Shown here piece after piece: positions 46,970-56,992 of a stretch of DNA of 64,000 nucleotides. Made by a program: the position numbers and the translations under genes. Within the stretch, counting starts at the first letter, position 1. Every line of letters begins with the position of its first letter. Location: positions 310,001 to 374,000 of the forward strand of contig NZ_MVID01000002.1 in NCBI RefSeq assembly GCF_002086815.1, written 5' to 3'. The notes below the pieces were generated by a model. It had not been told where the DNA came from. It made no database searches and saw only the letters and a program-made list of their open reading frames with translations. Origin of the DNA: Mycolicibacterium parafortuitum. Lineage in GTDB: Bacteria; Actinomycetota; Actinomycetes; Mycobacteriales; Mycobacteriaceae.

Positions 46970-48376
46970 GTGGCCCGGACAAATTCGAAAGTACGTTCGC
47001 AATATCGCTGTTCTGAGTGCCACCACGTCACCCCGAAATGGGTGGGTCGCTGCTCCGAATGCGGCACCTGGGGCACCGTCGACGAAGTCGCGCTGGCCGC
47101 CGTCGGCGGGACGGCGATACGGCGTGCCATCGCCCCGACCTCTCCGGCGGTGCCGATCAGTTCGATCGACCCCGGCACCACCCGCCATTACGCCACCGGC
47201 GTAACCGAACTGGACCGCGTCCTCGGAGGCGGCCTGGTCCCGGGTTCGGTGACGCTGCTGGCTGGCGATCCCGGCGTCGGAAAATCCACGCTGCTCCTTG
47301 AGGTCGCGCACCGCTGGGCATCGACCGGACGCCGTGCGCTGTACCTGTCCGGCGAGGAGTCGGCCGGCCAGATCCGGTTGCGCGCCGAACGCACCGGCTG
47401 CAGCCACGACGAGGTCTTCCTCGCCGCCGAATCCGATCTGCAGACCGCGCTCGGCCACATCGACGCGGTGAAGCCCAGCCTCGTGGTCGTCGACTCGGTG
47501 CAGACCATGTCGACCACCGAGGCCGACGGCGTCACCGGCGGGGTCACCCAGGTGCGCGCGGTCACCACCGCGCTGACGATGACGGCGAAGACGACCGGGG
47601 TGGCGATGCTGCTCGTCGGTCACGTGACCAAGGACGGCGCGATCGCGGGCCCACGTTCACTCGAGCACCTTGTCGACGTGGTGCTGCACTTCGAGGGGGA
47701 TCGCGCGTCGGCGCTGCGCATGGTCCGCGGCATCAAGAACCGCTTCGGCGCCGCCGACGAGGTGGGCTGTTTCCTGTTGCACGACAACGGAATCGAGTGT
47801 GTGTCGGACCCGTCCGGGCTGTTTCTCGACCAGCGGCCGAAGCCGGTGTCGGGGACCGCGGTGACCGTCACCCTCGACGGTAAGCGCCCGATGATCGGTG
47901 AAGTGCAGGCGCTGATCGGGGCCCCGGCCAGCGGCAGCCCGAGACGCGCGGTCAGCGGGATCGACTCGTCGCGCGCGGCGATGATCACCGCGGTGCTGGA
48001 GAAGCGCGCCCGGCTGCCGGTCGGCATGAACGACATCTACCTGTCCACCGTTGGCGGCATGCGCTTGACCGATTCGTCGTCCGACCTCGCCGTCGCCCTC
48101 GCGATCGCGTCCGCGTTCACCGACCTCGCGCTGCCGACCACCGCAATCGCGATCGGCGAGGTGGGCCTGGCCGGCGACCTGCGTCGCGTCACCGGGATGG
48201 ACAAGCGGCTGGCCGAGGCCGCCCGGCTGGGGTTCACCGTGGCGGTGGTGCCGTCGGGAGTCAGCACCGCACCGCCCGGCCTGCAGGTGTGCCAGGCCGA
48301 CAACATCGGCTCGGCATTGCAGGTGCTGCGCCGTATCAGCCAGAATGGCGCCAACCAGGACAGAGCCGGCACCTGA
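46970..48376 (+). CDS. radA: DNA repair protein RadA
   Basis: A 468-residue RadA/Sms branch-migration helicase. N-terminal zinc finger CSEC-X10-CSEC, RecA-like core with GDPGVGKST (Walker A), the RadA-specific KNRFG motif, and a Lon-like C-terminal domain. It acts in recombinational repair. GTG 46970 gives residues [14 protein letters not shown] before the finger. disA, its genetic partner in many Gram-positives, follows 34 nt downstream. Confidence 0.94.
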   Translation: MARTNSKVRSQYRCSECHHVTPKWVGRCSECGTWGTVDEVALAAVGGTAIRRAIAPTSPAVPISSIDPGTTRHYATGVTELDRVLGGGLVPGSVTLLAGDPGVGKSTLLLEVAHRWASTGRRALYLSGEESAGQIRLRAERTGCSHDEVFLAAESDLQTALGHIDAVKPSLVVVDSVQTMSTTEADGVTGGVTQVRAVTTALTMTAKTTGVAMLLVGHVTKDGAIAGPRSLEHLVDVVLHFEGDRASALRMVRGIKNRFGAADEVGCFLLHDNGIECVSDPSGLFLDQRPKPVSGTAVTVTLDGKRPMIGEVQALIGAPASGSPRRAVSGIDSSRAAMITAVLEKRARLPVGMNDIYLSTVGGMRLTDSSSDLAVALAIASAFTDLALPTTAIAIGEVGLAGDLRRVTGMDKRLAEAARLGFTVAVVPSGVSTAPPGLQVCQADNIGSALQVLRRISQNGANQDRAGT

Positions 48377-48410
48377 CCGGCGCGGTGAGCGTGGGGAGCG
48401 TGGGGTTCAG

Positions 48411-49532
48411 ATGGCCGTGAAGTCGTCGGCAGCCCGGTCCACACGGACAGTCGTGCCGATGAACCGTCCCACGCTGCGCGAGACCATCGCCCGGCTCGCG
48501 CCCGGCACCCCGCTTCGCGACGGCCTGGAACGGATTCTGCGCGGGCGCACCGGCGCGCTGATAGTCATCGGCTACGACGACAGCGTCGAGGCCATCTGCG
48601 ACGGCGGGTTCTCGCTGGATGTGCGCTACGCGCCGACCCGGCTGCGGGAGTTGTCGAAGATGGACGGCGCCGTGGTGCTCTCCAGCGACGGCAGCCGCAT
48701 CCTGCGCGCCAACGTGCAGCTGGTGCCCGATCCGTCGATCCCGACCGAGGAGTCCGGTACCCGGCACCGCTCGGCGGAACGGACCGCGATCCAGACCGGC
48801 TACCCGGTGATCTCGGTCAGCCATTCCATGAGCATCGTGACGGTGTACGTCGCAGGCGAGCGGCACGTCGTCCCCGAATCGGCGACCATCCTGTCGCGCG
48901 CCAACCAGACCATCGACACCCTTGAGCGCTACAAGACGCGCCTCGACGAGGTCAGCAGGCAGCTGTCGGCGGCCGAGATCGAGGACTTCGTGACGCTGCG
49001 CGACGTGATGACGGTGGTGCAGCGCCTGGAGATGGTGCGTCGGATCAGCCTGGAGATCGATTCCGACGTCGTCGAACTCGGCACCGACGGCAGGCAGCTC
49101 AAGCTCCAGCTCGACGAGCTGGTCGGCGACAACGAGACCGAGCGTGAGCTGATCGTGCGCGACTACCACGCCAATCCCGACCCACCCACGTCGGCGCAGG
49201 TGCAGGCCACCCTCGAGGAGCTGGACAGCCTCTCGGACAACGAGCTACTCGACTTCACCACGCTGGCAAGGGTTTTCGGTTACCCGTCGACAGCAGAGGC
49301 GCAGGACTCGGCGATGAGCTCACGCGGCTACCGCGCGATGTCGGGGATCCCGCGGCTGCAGTTCGCCCACGTCGACCTTCTGGTCCGCAACTTCGGCTCG
49401 CTGCAGGGGCTGCTCGCTGCCAGTGCCAGCGATCTGCAATCGGTCGACGGGATCGGCTCGATGTGGGCCCGCCACATCAGGGAGGGCCTGTCCCAGCTCG
49501 CCGAGTCGACGATCGCCGACCGGCTCGCCTAG
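48411..49532 (+). CDS. disA: Diadenylate cyclase DisA
   Basis: A 373-residue c-di-AMP synthase and DNA-integrity scanning protein. The DAC domain has KMDGAVV (DGA motif) and [11 protein letters not shown] (RHR motif); a helical spine follows, and the C-terminal HhH domain is [23 protein letters not shown] 48411 is followed by 16 extra residues compared with the M. tuberculosis protein; ATG 48459 (MNRPTLRE) would give the family length. Its stop overlaps the convergent gene by 4 nt. Confidence 0.94.
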   Translation: MAVKSSAARSTRTVVPMNRPTLRETIARLAPGTPLRDGLERILRGRTGALIVIGYDDSVEAICDGGFSLDVRYAPTRLRELSKMDGAVVLSSDGSRILRANVQLVPDPSIPTEESGTRHRSAERTAIQTGYPVISVSHSMSIVTVYVAGERHVVPESATILSRANQTIDTLERYKTRLDEVSRQLSAAEIEDFVTLRDVMTVVQRLEMVRRISLEIDSDVVELGTDGRQLKLQLDELVGDNETERELIVRDYHANPDPPTSAQVQATLEELDSLSDNELLDFTTLARVFGYPSTAEAQDSAMSSRGYRAMSGIPRLQFAHVDLLVRNFGSLQGLLAASASDLQSVDGIGSMWARHIREGLSQLAESTIADRLA

Positions 49533-50335
49533 CCGACGGGCGCCGGGGCCGGTCCCGGCGGCGGAGGCCCGGCACCGTCGACCGGCGGCGGCGCATGGAC
49601 CGCCTCGGCGAGGATGAACGGCACCGGCGCCGATCTCAGATTGCCGAGCTGGACGACCAGGTTGTAGGTGCCGGGTCCGATCGGCTGCCGGGGCAGCGGA
49701 CAGTTCGGGGCCGACCCCATACCGGTCCAGGTCACCTCGGTGGTGACCTGTTCACCGGGCTGGAATGTCTTGATCAGCGTCTCGTTCGACGGTGCGCAGT
49801 CGAGGTTCGACCACAGCCGCTGGTTGTCGAGGGAGTACACGTAGGCGGCGAGCACCGCCGCGCCGACATCGCGCTGGCACGCGACCAACCCGATGTTGGT
49901 GACCACCATGGTGAACTTCGGCTGGTCACCGACGATGAACTGCGGCTGGTTGGTGATGCCCTTGACCGCCAGCGTCGAATCGGGGCAGTCGTCGCCCTCC
50001 TTGAGGATCGGCGGCGGCACCACCGCGGCCGTCGGCGTCGCGGTGGGCGGAGGTGCATTCTGCGCCGGGGGCTGGATCGGCGACTTGACGTCCGGGTTCT
50101 CGCCGGGCAACGGCGGAGGAGGAGCGGCCTCCGCCGACTCCGACTGGGACTCCGCGGCGGTGGGCTGCTCGGTGCTCCTGGTGTTGACCACCACGACGGT
50201 GATCACAGCAGCAACGATGCCGATGACCAGCGCGGCGATCCCGAGCGCGAGCGCGCGGCGTCGCCAATAGATTTGCCTGGGCAACGGCCCATGCGGTTCC
50301 AGATCCAGCACGTCCTCACGGTAAGGGCAGGTCAC
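49529..50335 (-). CDS. Single-pass membrane protein (Rv3587c-like)
   Basis: A 268-residue protein: cytoplasmic N-terminus with RRRALA, one membrane segment ([20 protein letters not shown], about residues 31-50), then a Pro/Ala-rich linker and an extracytoplasmic beta-rich domain with four cysteines, ending in a Pro-rich tail. This architecture is conserved in mycobacteria at this place (Rv3587c); function unknown. GTG 50335 is the chosen start. Probably cell-envelope associated. Confidence 0.8.
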   Translation of the reverse strand: MTCPYREDVLDLEPHGPLPRQIYWRRRALALGIAALVIGIVAAVITVVVVNTRSTEQPTAAESQSESAEAAPPPPLPGENPDVKSPIQPPAQNAPPPTATPTAAVVPPPILKEGDDCPDSTLAVKGITNQPQFIVGDQPKFTMVVTNIGLVACQRDVGAAVLAAYVYSLDNQRLWSNLDCAPSNETLIKTFQPGEQVTTEVTWTGMGSAPNCPLPRQPIGPGTYNLVVQLGNLRSAPVPFILAEAVHAPPPVDGAGPPPPGPAPAPVG

Positions 50336-50367
50336 GCCGCCCTGTTCGAGGTTGCCCGGCGTGTCGT

Positions 50368-50988
50368 CTAGCTTTCGCCGATGTCACCGATATGGTCGCG
50401 CAGGTCGACCTTTCCGTCCCGGAGGTGGTAGGTCACGCCGACGATCGCGAGCGTGCCGTCGGCCACCGCCTCGGCGATCGCGGTGGACCGGCTCAGCAGC
50501 TGCTTTCCGGTCTCGATGACGTGCCTGGCCTCGAACTCGTCGACCCGGGACATGCCTTCCCGGCGACCCACCAGGATCGACGGCATCACGCGCTCGACGA
50601 CGTCGCGAACGTATCCGCCCGGCACCTCACCGTCGTCGAGGGCCGACAGCGCCGCCTTGACCGCGCCGCAGCTGTCGTGGCCGAGCACCACGACCAGCGG
50701 CACCTTCAGCACCGACACGGCGTACTCGATCGAACCGAGCACCGCGGAGTCGATCACATGGCCGGCGGTGCGGACCACGAACATGTCACCGAGGCCCTGA
50801 TCGAACAACAACTCTGCGGCCACGCGGCTGTCGCCGCAGCCGAACACCACGGCCGTCGGCTTCTGCGCGGCCGCCAGGCTGGCGCGGTATTCGGCGTTCT
50901 GGCTCGGGTGCAGGGGTTTGCCGGCAACGAAGCGCTCGTTACCCTCTCTGAGTGCTTTCCAGGCGGACAACGGGTTCGTATTCGGCAT
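50368..50988 (-). CDS. canB: Beta-carbonic anhydrase
   Basis: A 206-residue zinc enzyme interconverting CO2 and bicarbonate. Zinc ligands lie in GCGDSRV (Cys, with Asp/Arg dyad) and GHDSCGAV (His, Cys). Matches Rv3588c. ATG 50988 gives the M. tuberculosis N-terminus MPNTNP; an in-frame ATG at 50997 adds three residues. It is divergent from mutY, with only 28 bp between the start codons, so at least one transcript should have a very short leader. Confidence 0.94.
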   Translation of the reverse strand: MPNTNPLSAWKALREGNERFVAGKPLHPSQNAEYRASLAAAQKPTAVVFGCGDSRVAAELLFDQGLGDMFVVRTAGHVIDSAVLGSIEYAVSVLKVPLVVVLGHDSCGAVKAALSALDDGEVPGGYVRDVVERVMPSILVGRREGMSRVDEFEARHVIETGKQLLSRSTAIAEAVADGTLAIVGVTYHLRDGKVDLRDHIGDIGES

Positions 50989-51016
50989 GGCCGCCATTGT
51001 GCCTGAGCGCGCCGCG

Positions 51017-51886
51017 ATGATTGAGCCGAACGAGTTGATCGGTTGGTACGGCCGTGCACAACGCGACCTACCGTGGCGCCGTCCCGGGGTGTCGGCCTGG
51101 CAGATCCTGGTCAGCGAATTCATGTTGCAGCAGACACCCGTCGCCCGCGTCGAGCCGATCTGGCTGGACTGGGTCGCTCGCTGGCCCACCCCGTCGGCGA
51201 CCTCGGCCGCCGGCGCCGCGGACGTGCTGCGCGCCTGGGGCAAGCTCGGTTATCCGCGGCGGGCCAAGCGTCTCCACGAGTGCGCGACGGTGATCGCCAC
51301 CGAGCACGACGACGTCGTCCCCGCCGACGTCGAGACATTGCTGACGCTGCCGGGAGTCGGCACGTACACCGCGCGTGCGGTCGCGTGTTTCGCCTACCGC
51401 CAACGCGTTCCGGTGGTCGACACCAACGTGCGCCGGGTGGTCGCCCGCGTCGTGCACGGCCTGCCCGACGCCGGATCGCCGTCGGCCCGCGATCTTGCCG
51501 ACGTCGAGGCACTGCTGCCCGACGACGACACCGCACCGCAGTTCTCGGTCGCGGTGATGGAGTTCGGCGCGACCGTGTGCACCGCCCGCGCGCCGCGTTG
51601 CGGGCTGTGCCCGCTGCAGCACTGCGCCTGGCGGGCGAAGGGCTTCCCGGCGGGCACCGGCCCGGCCAAACGGGTGCAGCGCTACGCCGGAACAGACCGT
51701 CAGGTCCGCGGCAGACTACTGGATGTGTTGCGCAGCAACGCTTCTCCGGTCACCCGTGCGGAGCTGGACGTGGCGTGGACCACCGACACCGCCCAGCGGG
51801 ACCGGGCATTGCACTCGCTGTTGGTGGACGGGCTGGTGGAGCAGACCGCCGACGGTCGCTTCGCGCTGGCCGGCGAGGGCGATTAG
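51017..51886 (+). CDS. mutY: Adenine DNA glycosylase MutY
   Basis: A 289-residue base-excision enzyme removing A opposite 8-oxoG. The catalytic Glu lies in SEFMLQQTPVARV, the HhH is LPGVGTYTARA with the catalytic Asp in VVDTNVRRV, and the [4Fe-4S] cluster has CTARAPRCGLCPLQHC (C-X6-C-X2-C-X5-C). The start is uncertain: ATG 51017, or ATG 50987 which overlaps the canB start. The C-terminal MutT-like domain of long MutYs is replaced by a short winged-helix-like end, as in mycobacteria. Confidence 0.92.
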   Translation: MIEPNELIGWYGRAQRDLPWRRPGVSAWQILVSEFMLQQTPVARVEPIWLDWVARWPTPSATSAAGAADVLRAWGKLGYPRRAKRLHECATVIATEHDDVVPADVETLLTLPGVGTYTARAVACFAYRQRVPVVDTNVRRVVARVVHGLPDAGSPSARDLADVEALLPDDDTAPQFSVAVMEFGATVCTARAPRCGLCPLQHCAWRAKGFPAGTGPAKRVQRYAGTDRQVRGRLLDVLRSNASPVTRAELDVAWTTDTAQRDRALHSLLVDGLVEQTADGRFALAGEGD

Positions 51887-52863
51887 GCGATCTCGGCGAC
51901 CCGCGGCGCGCTGGTGTTGAAGCGCTTCCGGTAGTCCGACGGCGTGACGCCGATGATGCGGCGGAAGTGGTGGCGCAGCAGCGTCGCGGTCCCGAACCCG
52001 GACTGCTCGGCGATGGTGTCGACGTCCAGGTTCGTCTCCTCGAGCATGCGCCGCGCGTAGAGCACCCGCTGGTCGGTGACCCACTGCATCGGGGTGCGGC
52101 CGGTCTCCTCGACGAAGCGGCGCGCGAACGTCCGTCCTGACATGTGCGCGCGACGCGCCAGCGTGGTGACGGTATGTGGCTTGTCGAGGTTGGCCAGAAT
52201 CCAGTCGAGGTGCGGCGCGAACCGCTCCGAACACTTCACCGGGATCGGCTGGTCGATGTACTGGCGCTGGCCGCCGTCGCGCTGTGGCGGCACCACCATG
52301 CGCCGGGCGATCTTGTTGGTAACCTCGCTGCCCAGTTCCCGGCGCACCAGATGCAGGCATGCGTCGATGCCCGCGGCAGTGCCCGCGCTGGTGATCAGGT
52401 TGCCGTCGTCGACATAGAGCACGTTGCGGTCGACCTTCGCGGTCGGATACATCTCGGCGAGCGCGTCGGCGTGCATCCAGTGCGTGGTGCACGGACGACC
52501 GTCGAGCAGGCCCGCCGCCCCGGCGACGAACGCCCCCGAGCACACCGTCAGGATGATCGACCCCGTCTCCGCGGCCCTGCGGACCGCATCCAGCGCCGCG
52601 GGCAGGTATCCGCCGTTCTGGCTGGCGATCGCCGGGATCGCGACCAGGTCCACCCCGACCAGGTCGTCGAGACCGTGCTCGGGGGTCAAGGTGGCCCCGA
52701 TCGAGGTGCGCAGCGGCTTCCCGGGTTCCGGGCCGCACACCTTGAACTCGAAGTTCGGCACGCCGTCGCCGGACCGGTCGATGCCGAACACCTCGCATAC
52801 GACACCGAACTCGAACATCGCGAGACCGTCGAGCGCGAGCACCGAGACCGTCTTCAACGTCAT
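51883..52863 (-). CDS. GlxA-family transcriptional regulator (DJ-1/PfpI + AraC)
   Basis: A 326-residue protein: an N-terminal DJ-1/PfpI-like domain with the nucleophile-elbow-like TVCSGAFVAGAAGLLDGR, then a C-terminal AraC HTH pair (TVTTLARRAHMSGRTFARRF and DVDTIAEQSGFGTATLLRHHF, ending in TPSDYRKRF). Such proteins usually activate catabolic genes for amines or similar metabolites. The stop shares 4 nt with the mutY stop. Targets are not evident. Confidence 0.87.
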   Translation of the reverse strand: MTLKTVSVLALDGLAMFEFGVVCEVFGIDRSGDGVPNFEFKVCGPEPGKPLRTSIGATLTPEHGLDDLVGVDLVAIPAIASQNGGYLPAALDAVRRAAETGSIILTVCSGAFVAGAAGLLDGRPCTTHWMHADALAEMYPTAKVDRNVLYVDDGNLITSAGTAAGIDACLHLVRRELGSEVTNKIARRMVVPPQRDGGQRQYIDQPIPVKCSERFAPHLDWILANLDKPHTVTTLARRAHMSGRTFARRFVEETGRTPMQWVTDQRVLYARRMLEETNLDVDTIAEQSGFGTATLLRHHFRRIIGVTPSDYRKRFNTSAPRVAEIA

Positions 52864-52935
52864 GGCAGCATCTTATCGAGAGTTGTCGCTGCTGCCACTG
52901 TTGGCGGAATGTTACCCGAGCGCAGCATTACTGCC

Positions 52936-53187
52936 ATGAGCACGGTATTGGCCTTCCTGATTCTCCTGTCGCCGTTCGCCGTCGCGGCGTTGTTGACCTG
53001 GGCCGCACACACCGACGGCGTACTGCGTATCCACCTCGACCAGTTCCGCTGGGCGGCACCGATGGGCGGCCGGTTGTTCGAGGACCGCGACGCCGACCGG
53101 GTGCGACACGACGTGGACGCCATCCGCACCCGCTTCGAGGAACACCCCAGCTGGCCGGTGTCAGGTATCTCGAGTGAACGTCGTTAG
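52936..53187 (+). CDS. Small single-pass membrane protein
   Basis: An 83-residue protein with one membrane segment (VLAFLILLSPFAVAALLTW, residues 4-22) and an Asp/Arg-rich cytoplasmic or external tail (LFEDRDADRVRHDVDAIRTRF). ATG 52936 is preferred; ATG 52909 would extend it by nine residues. The last 27 nt overlap the convergent hydrolase gene. No homologue is recognised beyond similar small proteins in mycobacteria. Confidence 0.62.
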   Translation: MSTVLAFLILLSPFAVAALLTWAAHTDGVLRIHLDQFRWAAPMGGRLFEDRDADRVRHDVDAIRTRFEEHPSWPVSGISSERR

Positions 53188-53931
53188 AAACGCCTCGACG
53201 ACCTCCCGGTATTTCCCGGGGGCGTCGTCGTGGACGAGATGACCGGCGCCGGGCACGTGCAGATACGTCGCCCGGCGCGCTCGTTCCGCCATCGAGCGCA
53301 TCTGGCCGGGCGGGGTCACCGAATTGCCGGCCTCAATGAGCAGGGTCGGCACCGCCACCGCATCCCACTGCGCCCAGTAGTCCCGCATCCCCCACTCGGC
53401 GGCGATCTCGATCCACTTCTGCGGGTGGCCGTGCAGCCGCCACCCCGTCGGGGTGCGGTCGAACGCCTCGAGGAAGTACTGGCCCGCCACCGGACCGAAC
53501 TCGGCGTACACCTGTTCGGCGGTACCGAATTCCACCGGTAGCGCGTGCACCCACGGCTCCCACGGCCCGGTGGTGCGGCCCCGGAAGTCCGGGGCCATGT
53601 CCTCGACCACGACGGCGTCCACCAGTTCCGGCCGGGCCGCGGCAAGACACCACGAGTGCAGCGCGCCCATCGAATGGCCGACCATGATCGCAGGCTCCCC
53701 CAGGGCCTCGACGGCGTCACCGAGGTCGTCGACGAAGCGCTCGGTGCCGATCGGATGCGGGTCGGTGACCTCGCGGCCGCGGTGCCACGGCGCGTCGTAC
53801 GTGTACACCCGCCCGAGCCGGCTCAGCCACGGCAGCTGACGCGACCAGGTGGTCCCCCGGCCCATCAGCCCGTGCACCAGAACCAGCGGGCGGCCCACAC
53901 CACCGCGTGGGGTCAGCAGGTCCGCGGGCAT
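53161..53931 (-). CDS. Alpha/beta hydrolase (Rv3591c-like)
   Basis: A 256-residue alpha/beta hydrolase. The oxyanion loop is LVHGLMGRG, the nucleophile elbow is GHSMGAL, a possible acid lies in LLIEAGNSV (Glu), and the catalytic His is in GAGHLVHDD. The central lid has several Trp. Divergent from mhuD by 24 bp. The substrate is unknown. Confidence 0.82.
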   Translation of the reverse strand: MPADLLTPRGGVGRPLVLVHGLMGRGTTWSRQLPWLSRLGRVYTYDAPWHRGREVTDPHPIGTERFVDDLGDAVEALGEPAIMVGHSMGALHSWCLAAARPELVDAVVVEDMAPDFRGRTTGPWEPWVHALPVEFGTAEQVYAEFGPVAGQYFLEAFDRTPTGWRLHGHPQKWIEIAAEWGMRDYWAQWDAVAVPTLLIEAGNSVTPPGQMRSMAERARRATYLHVPGAGHLVHDDAPGKYREVVEAFLTTFTRDT

Positions 53932-53955
53932 GAATCGGCACGGTAACCTAACGGC

Positions 53956-54273
53956 ATGTCAGTGGTGAAGATCAACGCCATCGAGGTTCCGCCCAACGCA
54001 GGTCCGGAACTGGAGAAGCGATTCGCGCACCGCGCCCACGCGGTCGACAACCAGCCCGGTTTCCTCGGCTTCCAGCTGCTCCGCCCGGTCAAGGGCGAGA
54101 CCCGCTACTTCGTCGTCACCCAGTGGGAGTCCGAGGAGGCCTTCCAGGCCTGGGCCAACGGGCCGGCCCACGAGGCCCACGCCGGGGAACGCCAGAATCC
54201 CGTCGCCACCGGAGCCTCGCTGCTGGAGTTCGAGGTCGTACTCGACGTTGCGGGGACTGACAGCAACGGGTGA
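53956..54273 (+). CDS. mhuD: Heme-degrading monooxygenase MhuD
   Basis: A 105-residue ABM-fold enzyme, the same length as Rv3592, that opens heme to mycobilin and frees iron. Key residues are in place: Asn7, Trp66 and the heme ligand His75. It is cytoplasmic and dimeric. It overlaps the TTG start proposed for lpqF by 26 nt. Confidence 0.95.
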   Translation: MSVVKINAIEVPPNAGPELEKRFAHRAHAVDNQPGFLGFQLLRPVKGETRYFVVTQWESEEAFQAWANGPAHEAHAGERQNPVATGASLLEFEVVLDVAGTDSNG

Positions 54274-55606
54274 GGCGGTCAGGGCCCGGCACCGGGTGAC
54301 CGTCCTCGTCGCACTGGTCTCTGCCGTGGCCCTGGCCTGCGGGTGTACTGCCACACGTCCAGCACCTGCTGACGCCGCATACGGCGTGCCGATCCAGATC
54401 AACACACCGCAGGGTCTGCGGGCGAAGCAGACCATGGACATGCTCAACAGCGACTGGCCGATCGGCGAGGTCGGTATTCGTACGATGGCCGTCCCCGAGC
54501 TCGTCGAGCACGTCGGCGTCACCATGGACCGGATCTGGTGGGACCGGCCGTTCACCGTCACCAACGTCGACGTCGGCGCCGGCTGGGCCACCCTCGACGT
54601 GCTGACGTCCTACGGCGTCGCCCAGACCATCAAGCTGCGCACCGACGAGGCCGGCATGGTCGACCGGTTCACCGTCGACCTGGTACCTCCGCAGATCGAC
54701 ACCTGGTCCGACATCGACGAACAGCTGACCAGCACGGGCGCGCGGTACTCCTACCAGGTGGCCAAGGTCGTCGACGGCCGGTGCGAGAAGGTGGCCGGCT
54801 CGAACACCGAGCTGTCGCTGCCGCTGGCGTCGATCTTCAAGCTCTACGTGCTGCTCGCCGTCGCCGACGCCGTCAAGGCGGGCACGGTGAAATGGACCGA
54901 CCCGCTCACGATCACCGAGGAGGCCAAGGCCGTCGGCTCGTCGGGATTCGACGAACTGCCGCCGGGCTCGACGGTGACGGTGCGTGAGGCCTCCCAGCAG
55001 ATGATCTCGGCCAGCGACAACATGGCCACCGATCTGCTGATCGAGCGGCTCGGCCCGGGCGCCATCGAACGCGCGCTGGTCGAGGCCGGCCACCACGACC
55101 CGGCGAGCATGACCCCGTTCCCGACCATGCACCAGCTGTTCTCGGTCGGCTGGGGCACCCCGGATCTGCGCGAGCAGTGGAAGCAGGCCACCCCCGAAGG
55201 CCGGGTCCAGCTGCTGCAGCAGACGAACTCGCGCCCCTACGAACCCGACCCGAAGCGCACCCACGAGCCCGCGTCCGGTATCGGCGCCGAGTGGTACGGC
55301 AGCGCCGCCGACATCTGCAGGCTGCATGCCGCACTGCAGACAGGCGCCGTCGGCGAGGCCGCCCCGGTGAAGGACATCCTGTCGTTCCTGCCCGGCATCG
55401 ACCTCGACCGCACCGAATGGCCCTACATCGGCGCCAAGGCGGGCAACCTCCCCGGCGATCTGACATTCAGCTGGTACGCCGTCGACGAGTCGGGCCAACC
55501 GTGGGTGGTCAGCCTGCAGTCGAACTGGCCCGAGTACCGCAGCCAGACCGCCGCGGCGTGGCTGATGTCGATCGCGCGGCAGACGTTCGACCTGATCCCG
55601 AACTGA
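54248..55606 (+). CDS. lpqF: Lipoprotein LpqF, serine beta-lactamase-like
   Basis: A 452-residue exported protein with a penicillin-binding/beta-lactamase-like domain: SxxK is SIFK (about residue 194), SDN is SASDN (about residue 256), and a KTG-like AKAGN follows near 398. The N-terminal domain is of the ORF12/lipoprotein-associated type. The TTG at 54248 is preferred because it supplies a basic n-region (RARHR) before the hydrophobic core; GTG 54296 would lose it. The Cys pair in LACGC is a non-ideal lipobox. Substrate unknown. Confidence 0.83.
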   Translation: MRGLTATGEAVRARHRVTVLVALVSAVALACGCTATRPAPADAAYGVPIQINTPQGLRAKQTMDMLNSDWPIGEVGIRTMAVPELVEHVGVTMDRIWWDRPFTVTNVDVGAGWATLDVLTSYGVAQTIKLRTDEAGMVDRFTVDLVPPQIDTWSDIDEQLTSTGARYSYQVAKVVDGRCEKVAGSNTELSLPLASIFKLYVLLAVADAVKAGTVKWTDPLTITEEAKAVGSSGFDELPPGSTVTVREASQQMISASDNMATDLLIERLGPGAIERALVEAGHHDPASMTPFPTMHQLFSVGWGTPDLREQWKQATPEGRVQLLQQTNSRPYEPDPKRTHEPASGIGAEWYGSAADICRLHAALQTGAVGEAAPVKDILSFLPGIDLDRTEWPYIGAKAGNLPGDLTFSWYAVDESGQPWVVSLQSNWPEYRSQTAAAWLMSIARQTFDLIPN

Positions 55607-55613
55607 GTCGGCG

Positions 55614-56171
55614 CTAGGAGTTCGGCCCGGCGGCCCGCACATTCCACGCGTGCCCGCGGCAGTGCAGCACCGTGCGGCTGACCGGGGCGACGTCGATGCG
55701 CCAGAACGACTTCGGCGGCGCGTCCAGGGCGACGACGACAGCCGCGCGCACCACCGCGGGATGGGTCACCGCGACGACGCGCATGCGGTGCGCCGACAGC
55801 GAATCCATCCAACGCCCGACGCGACCGACCAGGTCGACGACGGACTCGCCGCCGTGCGGCGCGCTGGCCGGATCCGTCAACCAGATCGTCATCTCGTCCG
55901 GGGACACCGCGCCCAGCGGGCTGCCGCGCCAGCGGCCGCAGTCCAGATCCGCGATCGCCGGCTCGATGTCGGGCCGCAGGCCCAGCATCGCGGCGGTCTG
56001 TTGCGCCCGTGACTCCGGCCCGCACACCGCGCGCTCGACAGACTCCAGCATGACACCGTCGAGCTGGCGCCTGCCGAGCGCGTTGACCGGTTCATCGGTG
56101 GGGAATCGTCCGGCCGCCATCGCATCCGTCATGGCGTGTGACACGAGGGTCAGCCGGACGACCTCACTCAC
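55614..56171 (-). CDS. Histidine phosphatase-family protein with altered RHG motif
   Basis: A 185-residue branch-2-like phosphoglycerate-mutase-fold protein. The catalytic RHG is changed to SHA (LTLVSHAMTD), so the first phosphate-binding Arg is missing; the second Arg (GPESRAQQT), the Glu (GGESVVD) and the second His (VTHPAVVRA) remain. The GTG start overlaps the cbtA stop (GTGA). It ends the riboswitch-controlled cbtB-cbtA operon, which suggests a link to cobalamin metabolism, as CobC phosphatases share this fold. Whether it is catalytic is uncertain. Confidence 0.78.
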   Translation of the reverse strand: MSEVVRLTLVSHAMTDAMAAGRFPTDEPVNALGRRQLDGVMLESVERAVCGPESRAQQTAAMLGLRPDIEPAIADLDCGRWRGSPLGAVSPDEMTIWLTDPASAPHGGESVVDLVGRVGRWMDSLSAHRMRVVAVTHPAVVRAAVVVALDAPPKSFWRIDVAPVSRTVLHCRGHAWNVRAAGPNS

Positions 56172-56965
56172 GCGATCGCAGAATGCTTCCGCTCACCGAG
56201 CAGCCGCGAGATCAGCGCACCGAAGACCAGGCCGATCGTCGCGTAGATGATCACCTGTGTGCCGAGCGCGTAGAGCCGGAACTCGTAGAGCAGATCGGCC
56301 GGGAAGCCCTCGTAGACGATCACGCCGTTGTCGTCGACCAGCGGCGCGGGGGTCTCGCTGATCGACGGCAGGACCAGCATCACCACCGCGATCGCGACGA
56401 CATAGGCGCCCGCCGCGGCCAGGGTGGCGTTCCAGTTGCCGATCTTGGCGGCCCACTGCCTGCCCAGATACACCGCAGCGACCAGCAGCGCCGCGGAGAG
56501 CACCACGACCGCCAGGTAGAGCAGCGTGCGCTGGCGGATCGTCTCGTCCAGGCTCAGTGCCGGCGGGCTGGCCGGATACTTCAGCGACGGGACGATGTAG
56601 AGGCTCAGCAGCATGCCGCCTGCGATGTACAGCGACAGCAGCCGGGCCGAGATGTCGCCGACCCGGCCGTAGGCGACCGCGAACACGACGGCGAACAGCG
56701 CGCTGATCGCGAGGCTGAACAGCAGCACCCCCATACCCATGCCGATGTTCATCTGCACGGCGCGGGTGAACCCGCCGCCGTCACCGTGGCTGTGCCCGGC
56801 GACCCCGGCGGCTTCCTCCATCGCCTCATGTGCGGCGGCGATGCCGTCCTCGTAGCCGATCGCGAGTTCGATCTGGGGCTCGACGAAGATGCGGGCGAAA
56901 ACGAACGCCAGCACGCCGGCGACGGCGCCGGCCAGAAGGCCGCGCCCGATGATGTGTTTCTCCAT
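56168..56965 (-). CDS. cbtA: Cobalt transporter subunit CbtA
   Basis: A 265-residue membrane protein with 5-6 hydrophobic segments. The His-rich loop GVAGHSHGDGGG after TM1 is typical of CbtA, as is the N-terminal GRGLLAGAVAGVLAFVFARIFVEP. With CbtB it is proposed to import cobalt. ATG 56965 is preferred (AAGGGA at 9 nt); GTG 56971 is the alternative. Downstream of cbtB by 27 nt. Confidence 0.9.
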   Translation of the reverse strand: MEKHIIGRGLLAGAVAGVLAFVFARIFVEPQIELAIGYEDGIAAAHEAMEEAAGVAGHSHGDGGGFTRAVQMNIGMGMGVLLFSLAISALFAVVFAVAYGRVGDISARLLSLYIAGGMLLSLYIVPSLKYPASPPALSLDETIRQRTLLYLAVVVLSAALLVAAVYLGRQWAAKIGNWNATLAAAGAYVVAIAVVMLVLPSISETPAPLVDDNGVIVYEGFPADLLYEFRLYALGTQVIIYATIGLVFGALISRLLGERKHSAIA

Positions 56966-56992
56966 GTTCACTTATCCCTTGTGCCGCTTTAC

